Positions 16,299 to 23,836 of a DNA stretch of 32,087 bases are shown piece by piece (position 1 is the first letter of the stretch; the number at the start of each line of letters is the position of its first letter). The stretch comes from Caryophanales bacterium UBA3668. GTDB taxonomy: Bacteria > Bacillota_I > Bacilli_A > RFN20 > CAG-826. Under the pieces are notes generated by a model, which was given only the letters and a program-made list of their open reading frames with translations, was not told where the DNA came from and searched no databases. The position numbers and the translations under genes are program-made. The stretch lies in assembly GCA_002373085.1 (NCBI GenBank), contig DFJP01000036.1, positions 1 to 32,087 on the forward strand. The letters run 5' to 3'.

Positions 16299-17238
16299 CT
16301 TTTTGTCCTCCAATATCGTTCATGAAGTATTCTTCTAATGTATGTTTCTTCTCGCTTACCGAAGATATATCTCTATTTCTTAATTCGTTAACCATCTCGT
16401 TAGTGTTCTTTAGGTCCACTCTAACGGTGAGAGATAATTCAAAGTCATCTTTTTCTAATATCTCCATCTTTGAGGTATCGACGTTTTTATAATCTTTCTC
16501 GTTAGCGAATTTAATAACATAGTCTCGATATGGAGTGTTTCTCATCTTTTCCATATCGACGACATCTATAAGATGTCCGTCTTTAATAAATCCAACATAG
16601 TCACAAGTCTCTTCTAACTCATCAAACATATGGTTAGACATGATGATTGTCGCTCCTCGCGCTTTTTCTGCTTTGATGATATTGACAAAGACATCTCTCA
16701 TCAAAGGGTCTAGACCAGTCGTTGGTTCATCTAAGATGATGATTTCTGGAGAATGCATGAAGGCAGCGGCAATCGCGGTTTTTTGTTTCATGCCTTTAGA
16801 CATTCTTTTTAAGTTCGCAGTTGGATCTAATTGAAGCGCGTTAATAATTGCTTCCGCTTTTGACATATCAGTTAATCCGATACTTTCAGCCTGAATCTTT
16901 AAGAATTCACTACCGTTTTCTACTTGAGGGAAGGCAATTTCTCCTGGAAGATAACCAACATATTTTTTTATTTCGTCTGCATCTTTCCATGCGTCTAATC
17001 CTTTAACCGTGACACTTCCACTATCTGGTTTAATAAATCCCATGATGTGTCTTAAGGTTGTGGTTTTACCACTTCCATTCGTGCCGCAATATCCAAAGAC
17101 TGTTCCTTTATAGACATCAAAAGAAATATCAAAGATACCTCTTCCTTTTCCATAGTCTTTAGTTAATCCCTTAACGGAAATAACAACTTCTTTTTCTGGG
17201 GAGGAGTTATTAATAGAGTCTAATTTCTTTTCTTCCAT
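16291..17238 (-). CDS. ABC transporter ATP-binding protein (second of a pair)
   Basis: This 315-residue exporter-type ATPase has Walker A GTNGSGKTT (52-60), signature MSKGMKQ, Walker B IIILDEPTTGLDP and switch His in IIMSNHMFDELEE. A C-terminal extension of about 80 residues may contact the permease. It is clearly a sister of the next gene upstream: both begin with LTKDYG-x-GRG-x-FDIS. Both keep the catalytic Glu, so neither is a dead subunit. Two starts are possible, GTG at 17241 (7 nt from GGAGG) and ATG at 17238 (10 nt); the ATG is used here. The GTG would overlap the TAG of the previous gene. Confidence 0.9.
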   Translation of the reverse strand: MEEKKLDSINNSSPEKEVVISVKGLTKDYGKGRGIFDISFDVYKGTVFGYCGTNGSGKTTTLRHIMGFIKPDSGSVTVKGLDAWKDADEIKKYVGYLPGEIAFPQVENGSEFLKIQAESIGLTDMSKAEAIINALQLDPTANLKRMSKGMKQKTAIAAAFMHSPEIIILDEPTTGLDPLMRDVFVNIIKAEKARGATIIMSNHMFDELEETCDYVGFIKDGHLIDVVDMEKMRNTPYRDYVIKFANEKDYKNVDTSKMEILEKDDFELSLTVRVDLKNTNEMVNELRNRDISSVSEKKHTLEEYFMNDIGGQKDE

Positions 17239-17240
17239 CA

Positions 17241-18215
17241 CTATTTTTCCTCCTTCAATCCTTCTTTAGAGTTACCTTTAACACCTTCAAGACCACCAAA
17301 GGTACGTTCTTCTTTATAGAAGGACATGAAGTAGTCTTGTAAAGTAAATGGTTTTTCTTCAAAGCGAACAATTCTTACACCTTCTAATGTCTTAAAGAAG
17401 TCGTTGTGTTTATTTGGTGGGAACTTCACTAAGCAAAGCTTAAGTTCTTCATTTGAATAGACAATTTCGTATTTATTCTTCTCTTTGATATAGAAGTTAA
17501 GTTCTTCAACAGAATTAAAATAAAGAATAAAGGTACGACTTTGCTGCTTCTTTAATTCGTTCGCATTAAAAGTCGAGACGTGATGTCCGTCTTTAATAAT
17601 CGAAATCGTATCGCAAGTCGCATCAACTTCTGAGAAGATGTGACTACTAAGTAAAATCGTCTTTCCTCTTTTCTTTTCATCAAGAATAAATTTGATGAAT
17701 ACTTTTTGCATCACTGGATCAAGTCCACTAGTAGGTTCATCTAACACTAAAACATCTGGGTCATTCATAAAGGCAGTAACGACTGCGAGTTTTCTTTTTT
17801 CACCCAAGGACATTTGTTTAATTGACATATTTGGGTCAAATTTAAATAAATCGAGTAAATAATTTAATCTCTCTTCGTTAACGTCATCTCTCATTCCTTG
17901 CATCATTCTGATGAATCCCCATCCATCTAATCCAGCAGGAATAGCAGGTTCACCAGGAAGATAACCAACTCGGGAGAGAATCTTATCGGTATTACCAAAA
18001 GAATCAATTCCGAAGATTTGCACTTTTCCAACAGTTGGTTTAGCAAATCCCATGATATGTCTAATGGTTGTTGATTTTCCTGCTCCATTAGGGCCTAAAT
18101 AGCCATAGCATTCGCCTTTATGGATTTTTACAGAAATATCAAAAACACCACGACCATAGCCATAGTCTTTTGTGAGATTTTCAACGTTAATAATAACTTC
18201 TCTATTGTCTTCCAT
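17241..18215 (-). CDS. ABC transporter ATP-binding protein (first of a pair)
   Basis: This 324-residue ATPase has Walker A GPNGAGKST (41-49), signature MSLGEKRK (135-142), Walker B VLVLDE (155-160) with PTSGLDP, and switch His H192 in LLSSHIFSEVDAT. Its C-terminal domain ends in a charged tail (KEERTFGGLEGVKGNSKEG). It starts 2 nt after the lipoprotein stop and is paired with a sister ATPase. The likely assembly is a heterodimeric ATPase driving the single permease, or two alternative ATPases; the sequence cannot decide. Confidence 0.9.
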   Translation of the reverse strand: MEDNREVIINVENLTKDYGYGRGVFDISVKIHKGECYGYLGPNGAGKSTTIRHIMGFAKPTVGKVQIFGIDSFGNTDKILSRVGYLPGEPAIPAGLDGWGFIRMMQGMRDDVNEERLNYLLDLFKFDPNMSIKQMSLGEKRKLAVVTAFMNDPDVLVLDEPTSGLDPVMQKVFIKFILDEKKRGKTILLSSHIFSEVDATCDTISIIKDGHHVSTFNANELKKQQSRTFILYFNSVEELNFYIKEKNKYEIVYSNEELKLCLVKFPPNKHNDFFKTLEGVRIVRFEEKPFTLQDYFMSFYKEERTFGGLEGVKGNSKEGLKEEK

Positions 18216-18217
18216 AA

Positions 18218-19048
18218 TTATTTCTTAAGTAAGGAAAGTTGCAAGGCATGGTAATTACGATAAGGTGTATCACCAAATTGGTAGCCTTGATGGTCTTGCA
18301 CGAATGTTTTATTAATCTCTTCGATATCCGCTGGAGTTGGGTGAGAACCTAATAAGTGGGTATCTAAATAAGTTTGATTAAGGCTAATTTGAATAGCAGG
18401 ATCAGTGCTATCTGGGTCAGTCGATATTAAAACATCAATGCCATACCAATATAATTGGTAATAGACATCTGCTAAATCGACTGGAATGTATAAATTGATT
18501 TGGGTTTTACTATGGGTAGCGTAAATAATCTTTTCAATCGCGTCTTTAGTGACTGGGTCTTGAATAACTTCTTGAGGAATATCATCGTAATTAACTGGTA
18601 AATCTTCACCGCTTATTTCTTTATAAGCATCACCAATTTTCTTGAAAATTGCTTGGATATCAAATCCAAACTTGATAATTGTTTCCTTGTCTTTGGTGCG
18701 TTCGCTTGTAAGACCATAATATCCACTTAAAATGAATTGGCCATTTTTAGTGAAGAATTCGATGATTTTACTATATGTATCTTCTTCCTCTTCTTCGCCA
18801 CTATCAGTGGTAGTCGTAGAATTAAAGAAACTCGCTGATAAACCAAGATCAAAATTCTTGTAGTTTTTATCTACTAGGGCTGGATCGGTTGTTTCAAATA
18901 ATGAATCTTTTAATTCGAGATATAATCCAAAATGGGTGCCTGATTCTTTTCCAAGTTGGAAACCATATACTCCGGCGATGGAGTTTTGATTACAACTCAT
19001 TAGGAAAATAGAAAGAAGGCCTAACGCAAAAAATTTTTTTGTTTTCAT
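18218..19048 (-). CDS. Lipoprotein of unknown function, first gene of the ABC module
   Basis: This 276-residue secreted protein has a short lipoprotein signal with lipobox LMSC (C19), so it is anchored outside the membrane. An acidic linker (DSGEEEEED) follows at about 88-96. The rest is mixed alpha/beta with repeated helical segments and no fold I recognise. It leads the module with two ATPases and a permease, so it may be an extracellular accessory of that transporter, such as a chaperone, immunity-type protein or substrate binder; this is inference from context. AAGGTGG lies 6 nt before the ATG. Confidence 0.8.
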   Translation of the reverse strand: MKTKKFFALGLLSIFLMSCNQNSIAGVYGFQLGKESGTHFGLYLELKDSLFETTDPALVDKNYKNFDLGLSASFFNSTTTTDSGEEEEEDTYSKIIEFFTKNGQFILSGYYGLTSERTKDKETIIKFGFDIQAIFKKIGDAYKEISGEDLPVNYDDIPQEVIQDPVTKDAIEKIIYATHSKTQINLYIPVDLADVYYQLYWYGIDVLISTDPDSTDPAIQISLNQTYLDTHLLGSHPTPADIEEINKTFVQDHQGYQFGDTPYRNYHALQLSLLKK

Positions 19049-19108
19049 AAGCTACCACCTTATCTAAAAAAGCAACAATTGATTAAATTATATTTTAATT
19101 ATGCTTTA

Positions 19109-20071
19109 TCAAAAAGATTTCTTTTTTAAGCCACTTATTATTTTTGTTGCAATCGATAAAAATACCGCAGCAAAAATGACCACTCCATAGATGAGTAAAT
19201 TCTTTTGATAGAATTCACTCACTAAAACACTTATGTTTGTGGCTCCAACCATAAAAACTTGATTGAGTAGGAAAATATAGTAAGCAAGTTCAATTCTTGG
19301 GAAGCCTTTAAAGTAATTAACAAACTTAAAGATGATAAGGAGTAGTAACATTGAAGAGATGCCAAACACTCCATATAAAACATTAAGAATGATGTGATTA
19401 TATTTCCCTAAGATTGGGTATCCTTCTTTTTGTAAATAAATGGAAATTGCGATTGATAAAAAAGTAATAACTGCGAATATTGTCGCAGTGACAATATCAT
19501 TTAAATGATATTTACCAACGAAGTTGTTATAGAAAAACTTCCCAATATAAAATCCAATAATATAAACGGAAATGATATATAAAGGATCAATCCAATATGA
19601 GACAGAGGTCTCAATAAATCCGAAGATTAAAAATAATAATATTCCAGCAATATTGCTCTTTTTTAAAACTGGAGTAATTAAATAGCAGATTAAGATATAG
19701 CCGATATAATATAAATTTCCAAATTGGATAAGGAGAGAATGGTTATACGCTCGATATCCAATGAAAGCGTCTACACTATAATTTGAGGTCGCAATCATGA
19801 AGATGACATTACAAAGTAATGTTAAAATAACCACCACCAAAATCGGGATGATTATTCTTTTAAATCTCGACCAATAAAATTTACCAACGCTACTAATCGC
19901 ACTTTGGGATAATAATAGACCAGAGAGGGCGGTTAAACCTTGAACGAATTTAGATAAATATATTGAACCGAAAATATTGTCTGGATAAAGGATGAAAAAG
20001 ACATGAAACTGCAGGATGACTATCGAGGCAATAATTCGATATACACTGATGTTGTTATGTCTTTCTCTCAT
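19109..20071 (-). CDS. Membrane acyltransferase 3 family protein
   Basis: This 320-residue protein has about ten membrane helices and the pattern of the Acyltransferase_3 family (PF01757). NISVYRIIASIVILQFHVFF at the N-terminus carries the conserved His, then LSGLLLSQSAISS and the FYWSRFKRIIIPIL motif with the Arg pair and Pro. Members move acetyl or other acyl groups to cell-surface glycans. The acceptor here is unknown; there is no C-terminal extracellular SGNH domain, so it is smaller than OatA. It follows the degV gene by 9 nt and is probably co-transcribed with it. Confidence 0.8.
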   Translation of the reverse strand: MRERHNNISVYRIIASIVILQFHVFFILYPDNIFGSIYLSKFVQGLTALSGLLLSQSAISSVGKFYWSRFKRIIIPILVVVILTLLCNVIFMIATSNYSVDAFIGYRAYNHSLLIQFGNLYYIGYILICYLITPVLKKSNIAGILLFLIFGFIETSVSYWIDPLYIISVYIIGFYIGKFFYNNFVGKYHLNDIVTATIFAVITFLSIAISIYLQKEGYPILGKYNHIILNVLYGVFGISSMLLLLIIFKFVNYFKGFPRIELAYYIFLLNQVFMVGATNISVLVSEFYQKNLLIYGVVIFAAVFLSIATKIISGLKKKSF

Positions 20072-20080
20072 ATTCTTATT

Positions 20081-20962
20081 TTAATAACTTTCTTTAGCGA
20101 CATAGAAGACCGCTAATGAACCAGGTCCAATATGCGCTCCACTAATGAGGTCATAATCATATATCTCAATATTTTTAATTCCTGCATCAGTTAAGATACT
20201 TTTTAATTTATTCGCGCTTTCAATGACATTGCAGTGAGTAATATAAACGATTTGATCAACGCTCATATCAATATTATCAATCACTAATCTTGATAATTGC
20301 TTAATCGCGTTATTCGTTCCAATTGCTGATCCGCCAAAAGCAATTTTTGATTCGCTATTTCTCTTTAAGAGAATTTTGATGTTTAGAAGGTGAATGAATC
20401 TCGCTAAAGCTTTGCTTACTCTTCCGGTATTGATTAAAAATTTAATGTTATCAACTGTAAAATCACTTCTGACGAAGTGTTTAAACTCTTCTACATCTTT
20501 AACGATTTCTTCAAACGATTTGCCTTCTTTAACTAATTCATATGCTCTTAAGGCTTGTAAGCCTTCTCCAAAGCCAGCGGTCATCGAATCAATAACCACC
20601 ACTTTTTCTTCATTATATTTTTCGTTAATGCTATCTCTAGCTAAGCAGGCAGAATTATAGGTACCTGAGATACCTTTTGCCATCGTGAAACAAATGACAT
20701 TATTTCCTTTTTGAATTTCTTCTTTGAACACTTCTTCAAATTGGCCAGGAGCAACTAAAGAAGTTTTGACTTTTTTGCCTTGTGCAAGTTCTTCGTAATA
20801 GGTCTTTGAAAATTCACTAATATCAATCTCATCGTCGTAACATAAATAATCTTTATCTTCGATAGTTAAGTGAAGAGACATGACTTTGATATCAGCGTGT
20901 TTTTCTTTCAAAATAGAACTAAATAGATTACTCGCGGCATCTGCAACAACTTTAATTCCCAT
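20081..20962 (-). CDS. DegV family fatty-acid-binding protein
   Basis: This 293-residue cytoplasmic protein has the DegV (FakB-like) fold. Visible are the N-terminal KVVADAASNL, KTSLVAPGQFEEVF, the lipid-site segment FTMAKGISGTYNSACLA, VIDSMTAGFGEGLQAL and the C-terminal GPGSLAVFYV. DegV/FakB proteins bind a fatty acid and, with FakA kinase, allow its phosphorylation and entry into phospholipid synthesis; some paralogues have other lipids. No fakA is in the window. Its neighbour is a membrane acyltransferase. The ribosome site is weak (AGAAGAGAG), and a structured leader of about 100 nt lies upstream. Confidence 0.9.
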   Translation of the reverse strand: MGIKVVADAASNLFSSILKEKHADIKVMSLHLTIEDKDYLCYDDEIDISEFSKTYYEELAQGKKVKTSLVAPGQFEEVFKEEIQKGNNVICFTMAKGISGTYNSACLARDSINEKYNEEKVVVIDSMTAGFGEGLQALRAYELVKEGKSFEEIVKDVEEFKHFVRSDFTVDNIKFLINTGRVSKALARFIHLLNIKILLKRNSESKIAFGGSAIGTNNAIKQLSRLVIDNIDMSVDQIVYITHCNVIESANKLKSILTDAGIKNIEIYDYDLISGAHIGPGSLAVFYVAKESY

Positions 20963-21009
20963 TTCTGCTCTCTTCTTCTATATAAATTTTTCCATTCCAT
21001 TTATTTTTA

Positions 21010-21077
21010 TTTGGTATTCTTTATTTACCAAAATCACCATAAGGGCGACTTAATTTCCTCTTTCCTAAGAAACTAAG
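21010..21077 (-). other. Two hairpin-capable elements in the degV leader
   Basis: Reading the minus strand toward degV, the first element is CTTAGTTTCTT pairing with AGAGGAAATTAAG (21049-21077), an 11-bp stem with two G-U pairs. The second is TTTGGTA/TACCAAA (21010-21032), with a 9-nt loop. Neither is followed by a U run. No known riboswitch consensus is recognised. Confidence 0.4.
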
Positions 21078-21161
21078 GGTATACAATACCATATCTAGTA
21101 AATATCTTTTAACAATTTTTTGTTATTTTCTAGTGATAAATTAAAAAAGAACTCATCACTT

Positions 21162-21185
21162 CAAATAAAAAGACCATTACGGTCT
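21162..21185 (-). terminator. Terminator of mntP
   Basis: The RNA AGACC-GTAAT-GGTCT followed by TTTTATTT lies just after the mntP stop. The stem is short (5 bp) but well placed. Confidence 0.7.
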
Positions 21186-21190
21186 ATTAT

Positions 21191-21826
21191 TTATAATCCG
21201 AGATAATGAGATAAAACAATCCACACTCCAAGTAAGATTAAGATTATTCCTCCAATTACTCCACTTATTTCTGTTTTTCCTCTTAATAGTTTTAAGATTT
21301 GTTTTCCTAATAATAATCCTATTAAAGAGAAGGAGAATGTTAACACCATAATGATTGATACATGTAACCAAATTGTTACTGTAGTAGACAAATCAGCGTG
21401 AAGAGCAATACCAACCGCTAAAGCGTCTATAGAAGTAGCAACTCCCATAATAAGAACTTCTTTAATAGAGAAGAGTCTCTTATTTTGTTCATCTTTTGGC
21501 TTTTTTAATTCATCGATTGATTCGATTAACATCTTTCCTCCGATAAATAATAAAGAGGCAAACGCTAACCAGACGACAATTTTAGAAACAACATTACCCG
21601 CTTGAGATCCAATTGTCTCTCCTGCTACTACTTCAACTAACTCAATTAGCCAGAAACCAATTAAAGGCATAATGGCTTGCATAACTCCAAACGTTAAAGC
21701 AATGAATAGTGACTTTTTCTTATTGATATCAGAGTAGACAAGTCCATCCGCTAAGGCGACAGAGAAAGCATCCGCGGAGACTCCGATACCTAATAAAATA
21801 ATTTGGATGAGTATTTCAAATGTCAT
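21191..21826 (-). CDS. mntP: Manganese efflux pump MntP
   Basis: MntP exports Mn(II) across the membrane. The 211-residue protein has six predicted helices in two repeats. Each repeat carries the conserved acidic motif: GVSADAFSVALADG (D19) and ATSIDALAVGIAL (D134). The length is slightly above the usual 185-190 because of a longer loop between helices 3 and 4 (KKPKDEQNKRL). TATAAT ends 7 nt before the ATG and no ribosome site is seen, so the mRNA is probably leaderless. That leaves no room for the yybP-ykoY manganese riboswitch that often precedes this gene. Confidence 0.93.
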   Translation of the reverse strand: MTFEILIQIILLGIGVSADAFSVALADGLVYSDINKKKSLFIALTFGVMQAIMPLIGFWLIELVEVVAGETIGSQAGNVVSKIVVWLAFASLLFIGGKMLIESIDELKKPKDEQNKRLFSIKEVLIMGVATSIDALAVGIALHADLSTTVTIWLHVSIIMVLTFSFSLIGLLLGKQILKLLRGKTEISGVIGGIILILLGVWIVLSHYLGL

Positions 21827-21844
21827 GAGTATTATTATATACTC
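21827..21844 (-). promoter_or_regulatory. mntP -10 element inside an inverted repeat
   Basis: GAGTAT-N6-ATACTC surrounds the -10 TATAAT (21834-21839) immediately before the mntP ATG. A repressor or activator bound here would act directly on the promoter; the regulator is unknown. Confidence 0.5.
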
Positions 21845-21880
21845 ATTTATTATTTTGCATATTATTTGTTTATGGATAAT

Positions 21881-21903
21881 AAAAAAGACCCAAATGGGTC
21901 TTT
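21881..21903 (-). terminator. Terminator of the AbrB-ABC operon
   Basis: The RNA AAAGACCC-ATTT-GGGTCTTT plus TTTATT lies 17 nt after the permease stop. Confidence 0.88.
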
Positions 21904-21919
21904 AAGATTTTTGAATAAA

Positions 21920-22636
21920 TTAGAAGTCAACTTTTTCTAAATTTTTCGATGCAATCTTATAAACAAGGAAATGCATACCTGCTGAAATAAATAATGACAC
22001 CACTAAGAATCCGATTTGAATCCAAATATTATCTTTGAAGAAACTCATATAAGCAGGTGAGAGTAATGGTAAGGCAATTGTGAATAATCCTAAATATGCC
22101 ACAAAGCCAAGTATTGTGCATAAGGTAGATGCAACAATTGATCTTCCGTGTTTGTAATAAATTGGGAAGAAGACAATATCAGCAATTGCAAATCCAATAA
22201 TTCCGAATCCAAGAACTGATGCGAATGATTCAAAACCAAATCCAGATGTTAAGACTCCAATTTCTTCCATGGTCTTTCCAGCAGCAATCTTGTCCGCTAT
22301 TTCTTTAGCAAGCATTTCTCCTTGAATATAAGAAGAGATTGGATATAAGGCTGACATAATTGCCATAAAGGCAAATTGAAGAATTAAGATAGTAAATATT
22401 CTTGCTAAGACTATGTCTTTTTTACGAACAGGGAGTAAAGTTGAGAATAATAAGTCATTACTCTGTTGCCCCTTATTAGCGCCTAAGAACAAAATTGGAT
22501 AGCAGCTTAATACATAGATGAAGCCCATCGCTAAAGGATATGATGGCACTAAAGTTAAAAGTGGGAATAAAAGAACAAATACTATACAAATTGGATGTAA
22601 AGCGAGTTTGAGTTCTTTATAAAGCAAAGCTTTCAT
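21920..22636 (-). CDS. ABC-2 transporter permease
   Basis: This 238-residue protein has six predicted helices and starts MKALLYKELKLALHP, the usual opening of the ABC2_membrane_5 group (PF13346). The motif FSTLLPVRKKDIVLARI is the cytoplasmic coupling segment of that group. It overlaps the ATPase gene by 20 nt and has its own GGAG site 8 nt before the ATG. With its ATPase it forms a small exporter of the type found near GntR or AbrB regulators; the substrate (peptide, drug or lipid) is not evident. Confidence 0.88.
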   Translation of the reverse strand: MKALLYKELKLALHPICIVFVLLFPLLTLVPSYPLAMGFIYVLSCYPILFLGANKGQQSNDLLFSTLLPVRKKDIVLARIFTILILQFAFMAIMSALYPISSYIQGEMLAKEIADKIAAGKTMEEIGVLTSGFGFESFASVLGFGIIGFAIADIVFFPIYYKHGRSIVASTLCTILGFVAYLGLFTIALPLLSPAYMSFFKDNIWIQIGFLVVSLFISAGMHFLVYKIASKNLEKVDF

Positions 22637-23486
22637 TGTTGTTACTCCTTTCTAAATAGACCATGATTTGTTCAAGATCTGGTTCTTCTGGATTTAATCC
22701 TTTACTAACAAAATAATCCTTTTCATTAGCGTTGATTAATCCTTCAATGCGGTCATCTAATTCTTTATACGCAATATATTTATCCAAGACTTCTTTATTC
22801 ATGGTTTTGTCTTTGACAAACAAATACTTTCTTACGAAGTCTTTCTTTGTACCAGTATAGACAATTGTTCCATCATGAATATAGGTGATATTAGTCGCGC
22901 ATTTATCTAAGTCACTTGTAATGTGGGTAGAGAATAAAATCGCACGATCTCCATTTTTAACGATTTCTCTAAAGATATCTAAGATTTCATCTCTAGAAAC
23001 AGGATCAAGACCACTAGTAGGCTCATCTAAGATTAATAATTCAGCGTCATGGGATAAGGCAATCGCGACTGAATATTTAACTTTCATACCACTAGAGAGT
23101 TCTTCAATTTTCTTATCGATATTGAGATTGAATAAGTTACACATTTGATTGAATTTATTCTCATCAAAATTCTTATAGAATCTCTTTGTGACATCCATTA
23201 GTTGACGAATAGTTTTGTTTGGGTAGTAATTGATTTCGCTTAAAGCGAAGCCAATTCTTTGTTTGTTTTCTAATTCATATTCAGTCATGTCTTTGCCAAA
23301 GGCAGAGATTTTACCACTTTCAAAATGAATTAGATTCATAATGCTTTTTAAAGTTGTTGTTTTACCAGCACCATTACGGCCGATAAATCCCATAATTTCT
23401 CCTGGATTAATGGAAAAAGACACATCTTTTAAGGAGAAAGATGGGTAACGTTTATTAACTTTTTCGAGATTTAAAAAATCACTCAT
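22617..23486 (-). CDS. ABC transporter ATP-binding protein
   Basis: This 289-residue exporter ATPase has Walker A GRNGAGKTT (36-44), signature LSSGM (130-134), Walker B LLILDEPTSGLDP (D154, E155) and switch His H188 (FSTHITSDL). The Q-loop position reads ALSEINYY, without a Gln, as in some exporters of this group. It is the middle gene of abrB-like/ATPase/permease, overlapping the regulator by 4 nt (ATGA type) and the permease by 20 nt. Confidence 0.92.
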   Translation of the reverse strand: MSDFLNLEKVNKRYPSFSLKDVSFSINPGEIMGFIGRNGAGKTTTLKSIMNLIHFESGKISAFGKDMTEYELENKQRIGFALSEINYYPNKTIRQLMDVTKRFYKNFDENKFNQMCNLFNLNIDKKIEELSSGMKVKYSVAIALSHDAELLILDEPTSGLDPVSRDEILDIFREIVKNGDRAILFSTHITSDLDKCATNITYIHDGTIVYTGTKKDFVRKYLFVKDKTMNKEVLDKYIAYKELDDRIEGLINANEKDYFVSKGLNPEEPDLEQIMVYLERSNNNESFAL

Positions 23487-23686
23487 TTGTTGTTAGCCTC
23501 CATTATTGAATAGAAAGCGTCGGTTTTTAATAAGGCAATTCCGTTTCTATTCTTATCACCCATAACCATAAGGGTGTCTCCTTCTTTGATATCAAACATA
23601 TCTCGAGCTTCTTTAGGAATAGTAATTTGGCCTTTTGGTCCGACTTTAACACTGACGATAAATCTATCATTATCAAGTTTTTTCAT
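23483..23686 (-). CDS. AbrB/MazE-type transcription regulator
   Basis: This 67-residue DNA-binding protein has a swapped-hairpin AbrB domain: FIVSVKVGPKGQITIPKEARDMFDIKEGDTLMVMGD is the conserved core (residues 9-44). Such proteins bind DNA as dimers or tetramers. It heads an operon with an ABC ATPase and permease and probably controls it. No toxin partner follows, so an antitoxin role is unlikely. The best ribosome site (GGAAAGGAT) is displaced to 24 nt from the ATG by a 9-bp tandem duplication. Confidence 0.88.
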   Translation of the reverse strand: MKKLDNDRFIVSVKVGPKGQITIPKEARDMFDIKEGDTLMVMGDKNRNGIALLKTDAFYSIMEANNK

Positions 23687-23690
23687 ATTC

Positions 23691-23719
23691 TTACTTTTCT
23701 TACTTTTCTTATCCTTTCC
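23691..23719 (-). repeat. Tandem 9-bp repeat between ribosome site and ATG of the AbrB gene
   Basis: Two copies of TTACTTTTC (23691-23699 and 23700-23708) plus a partial third separate the GGAAAGGAT site (23711-23719) from the start codon. Removing both units would put the spacing near 6 nt. Confidence 0.7.
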
Positions 23720-23725
23720 AGATAT

Positions 23726-23731
23726 ATTATA
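23726..23731 (-). promoter_or_regulatory. -10 element of the AbrB-ABC operon
   Basis: TATAAT on the minus strand, about 40 bp upstream of the AbrB ATG. No convincing -35 is seen. Confidence 0.45.
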
Positions 23732-23785
23732 AATATGCCTAATATAAAAATAAAGAAAAATCGACTAAATTCATAAGAAACAGTC

Positions 23786-23820
23786 TAAACAAAAAGCCTA
23801 CCTTAGTAGGAAAGGTAGGC
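23786..23820 (-). terminator. Terminator of the sigma/serpin operon
   Basis: The RNA GCCTACCTT-TCCTACT-AAGGTAGGC is a perfect 9-bp stem followed by TTTTTGTTT, 17 nt after the serpin-like stop. Confidence 0.93.
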
Positions 23821-23836
23821 CAAACGAATAAAACGG

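Noticed and set aside
20990..21055. A 20-codon upstream ORF before degV (begins MVILVNKEY)
   Set aside because: No ribosome site, no biased codon content and no following terminator or competing helices.
23483..23686. AbrB-like protein as a MazE-type antitoxin
   Set aside because: No toxin gene follows; it is fused into an operon with ABC exporter genes by a 4-nt overlap.
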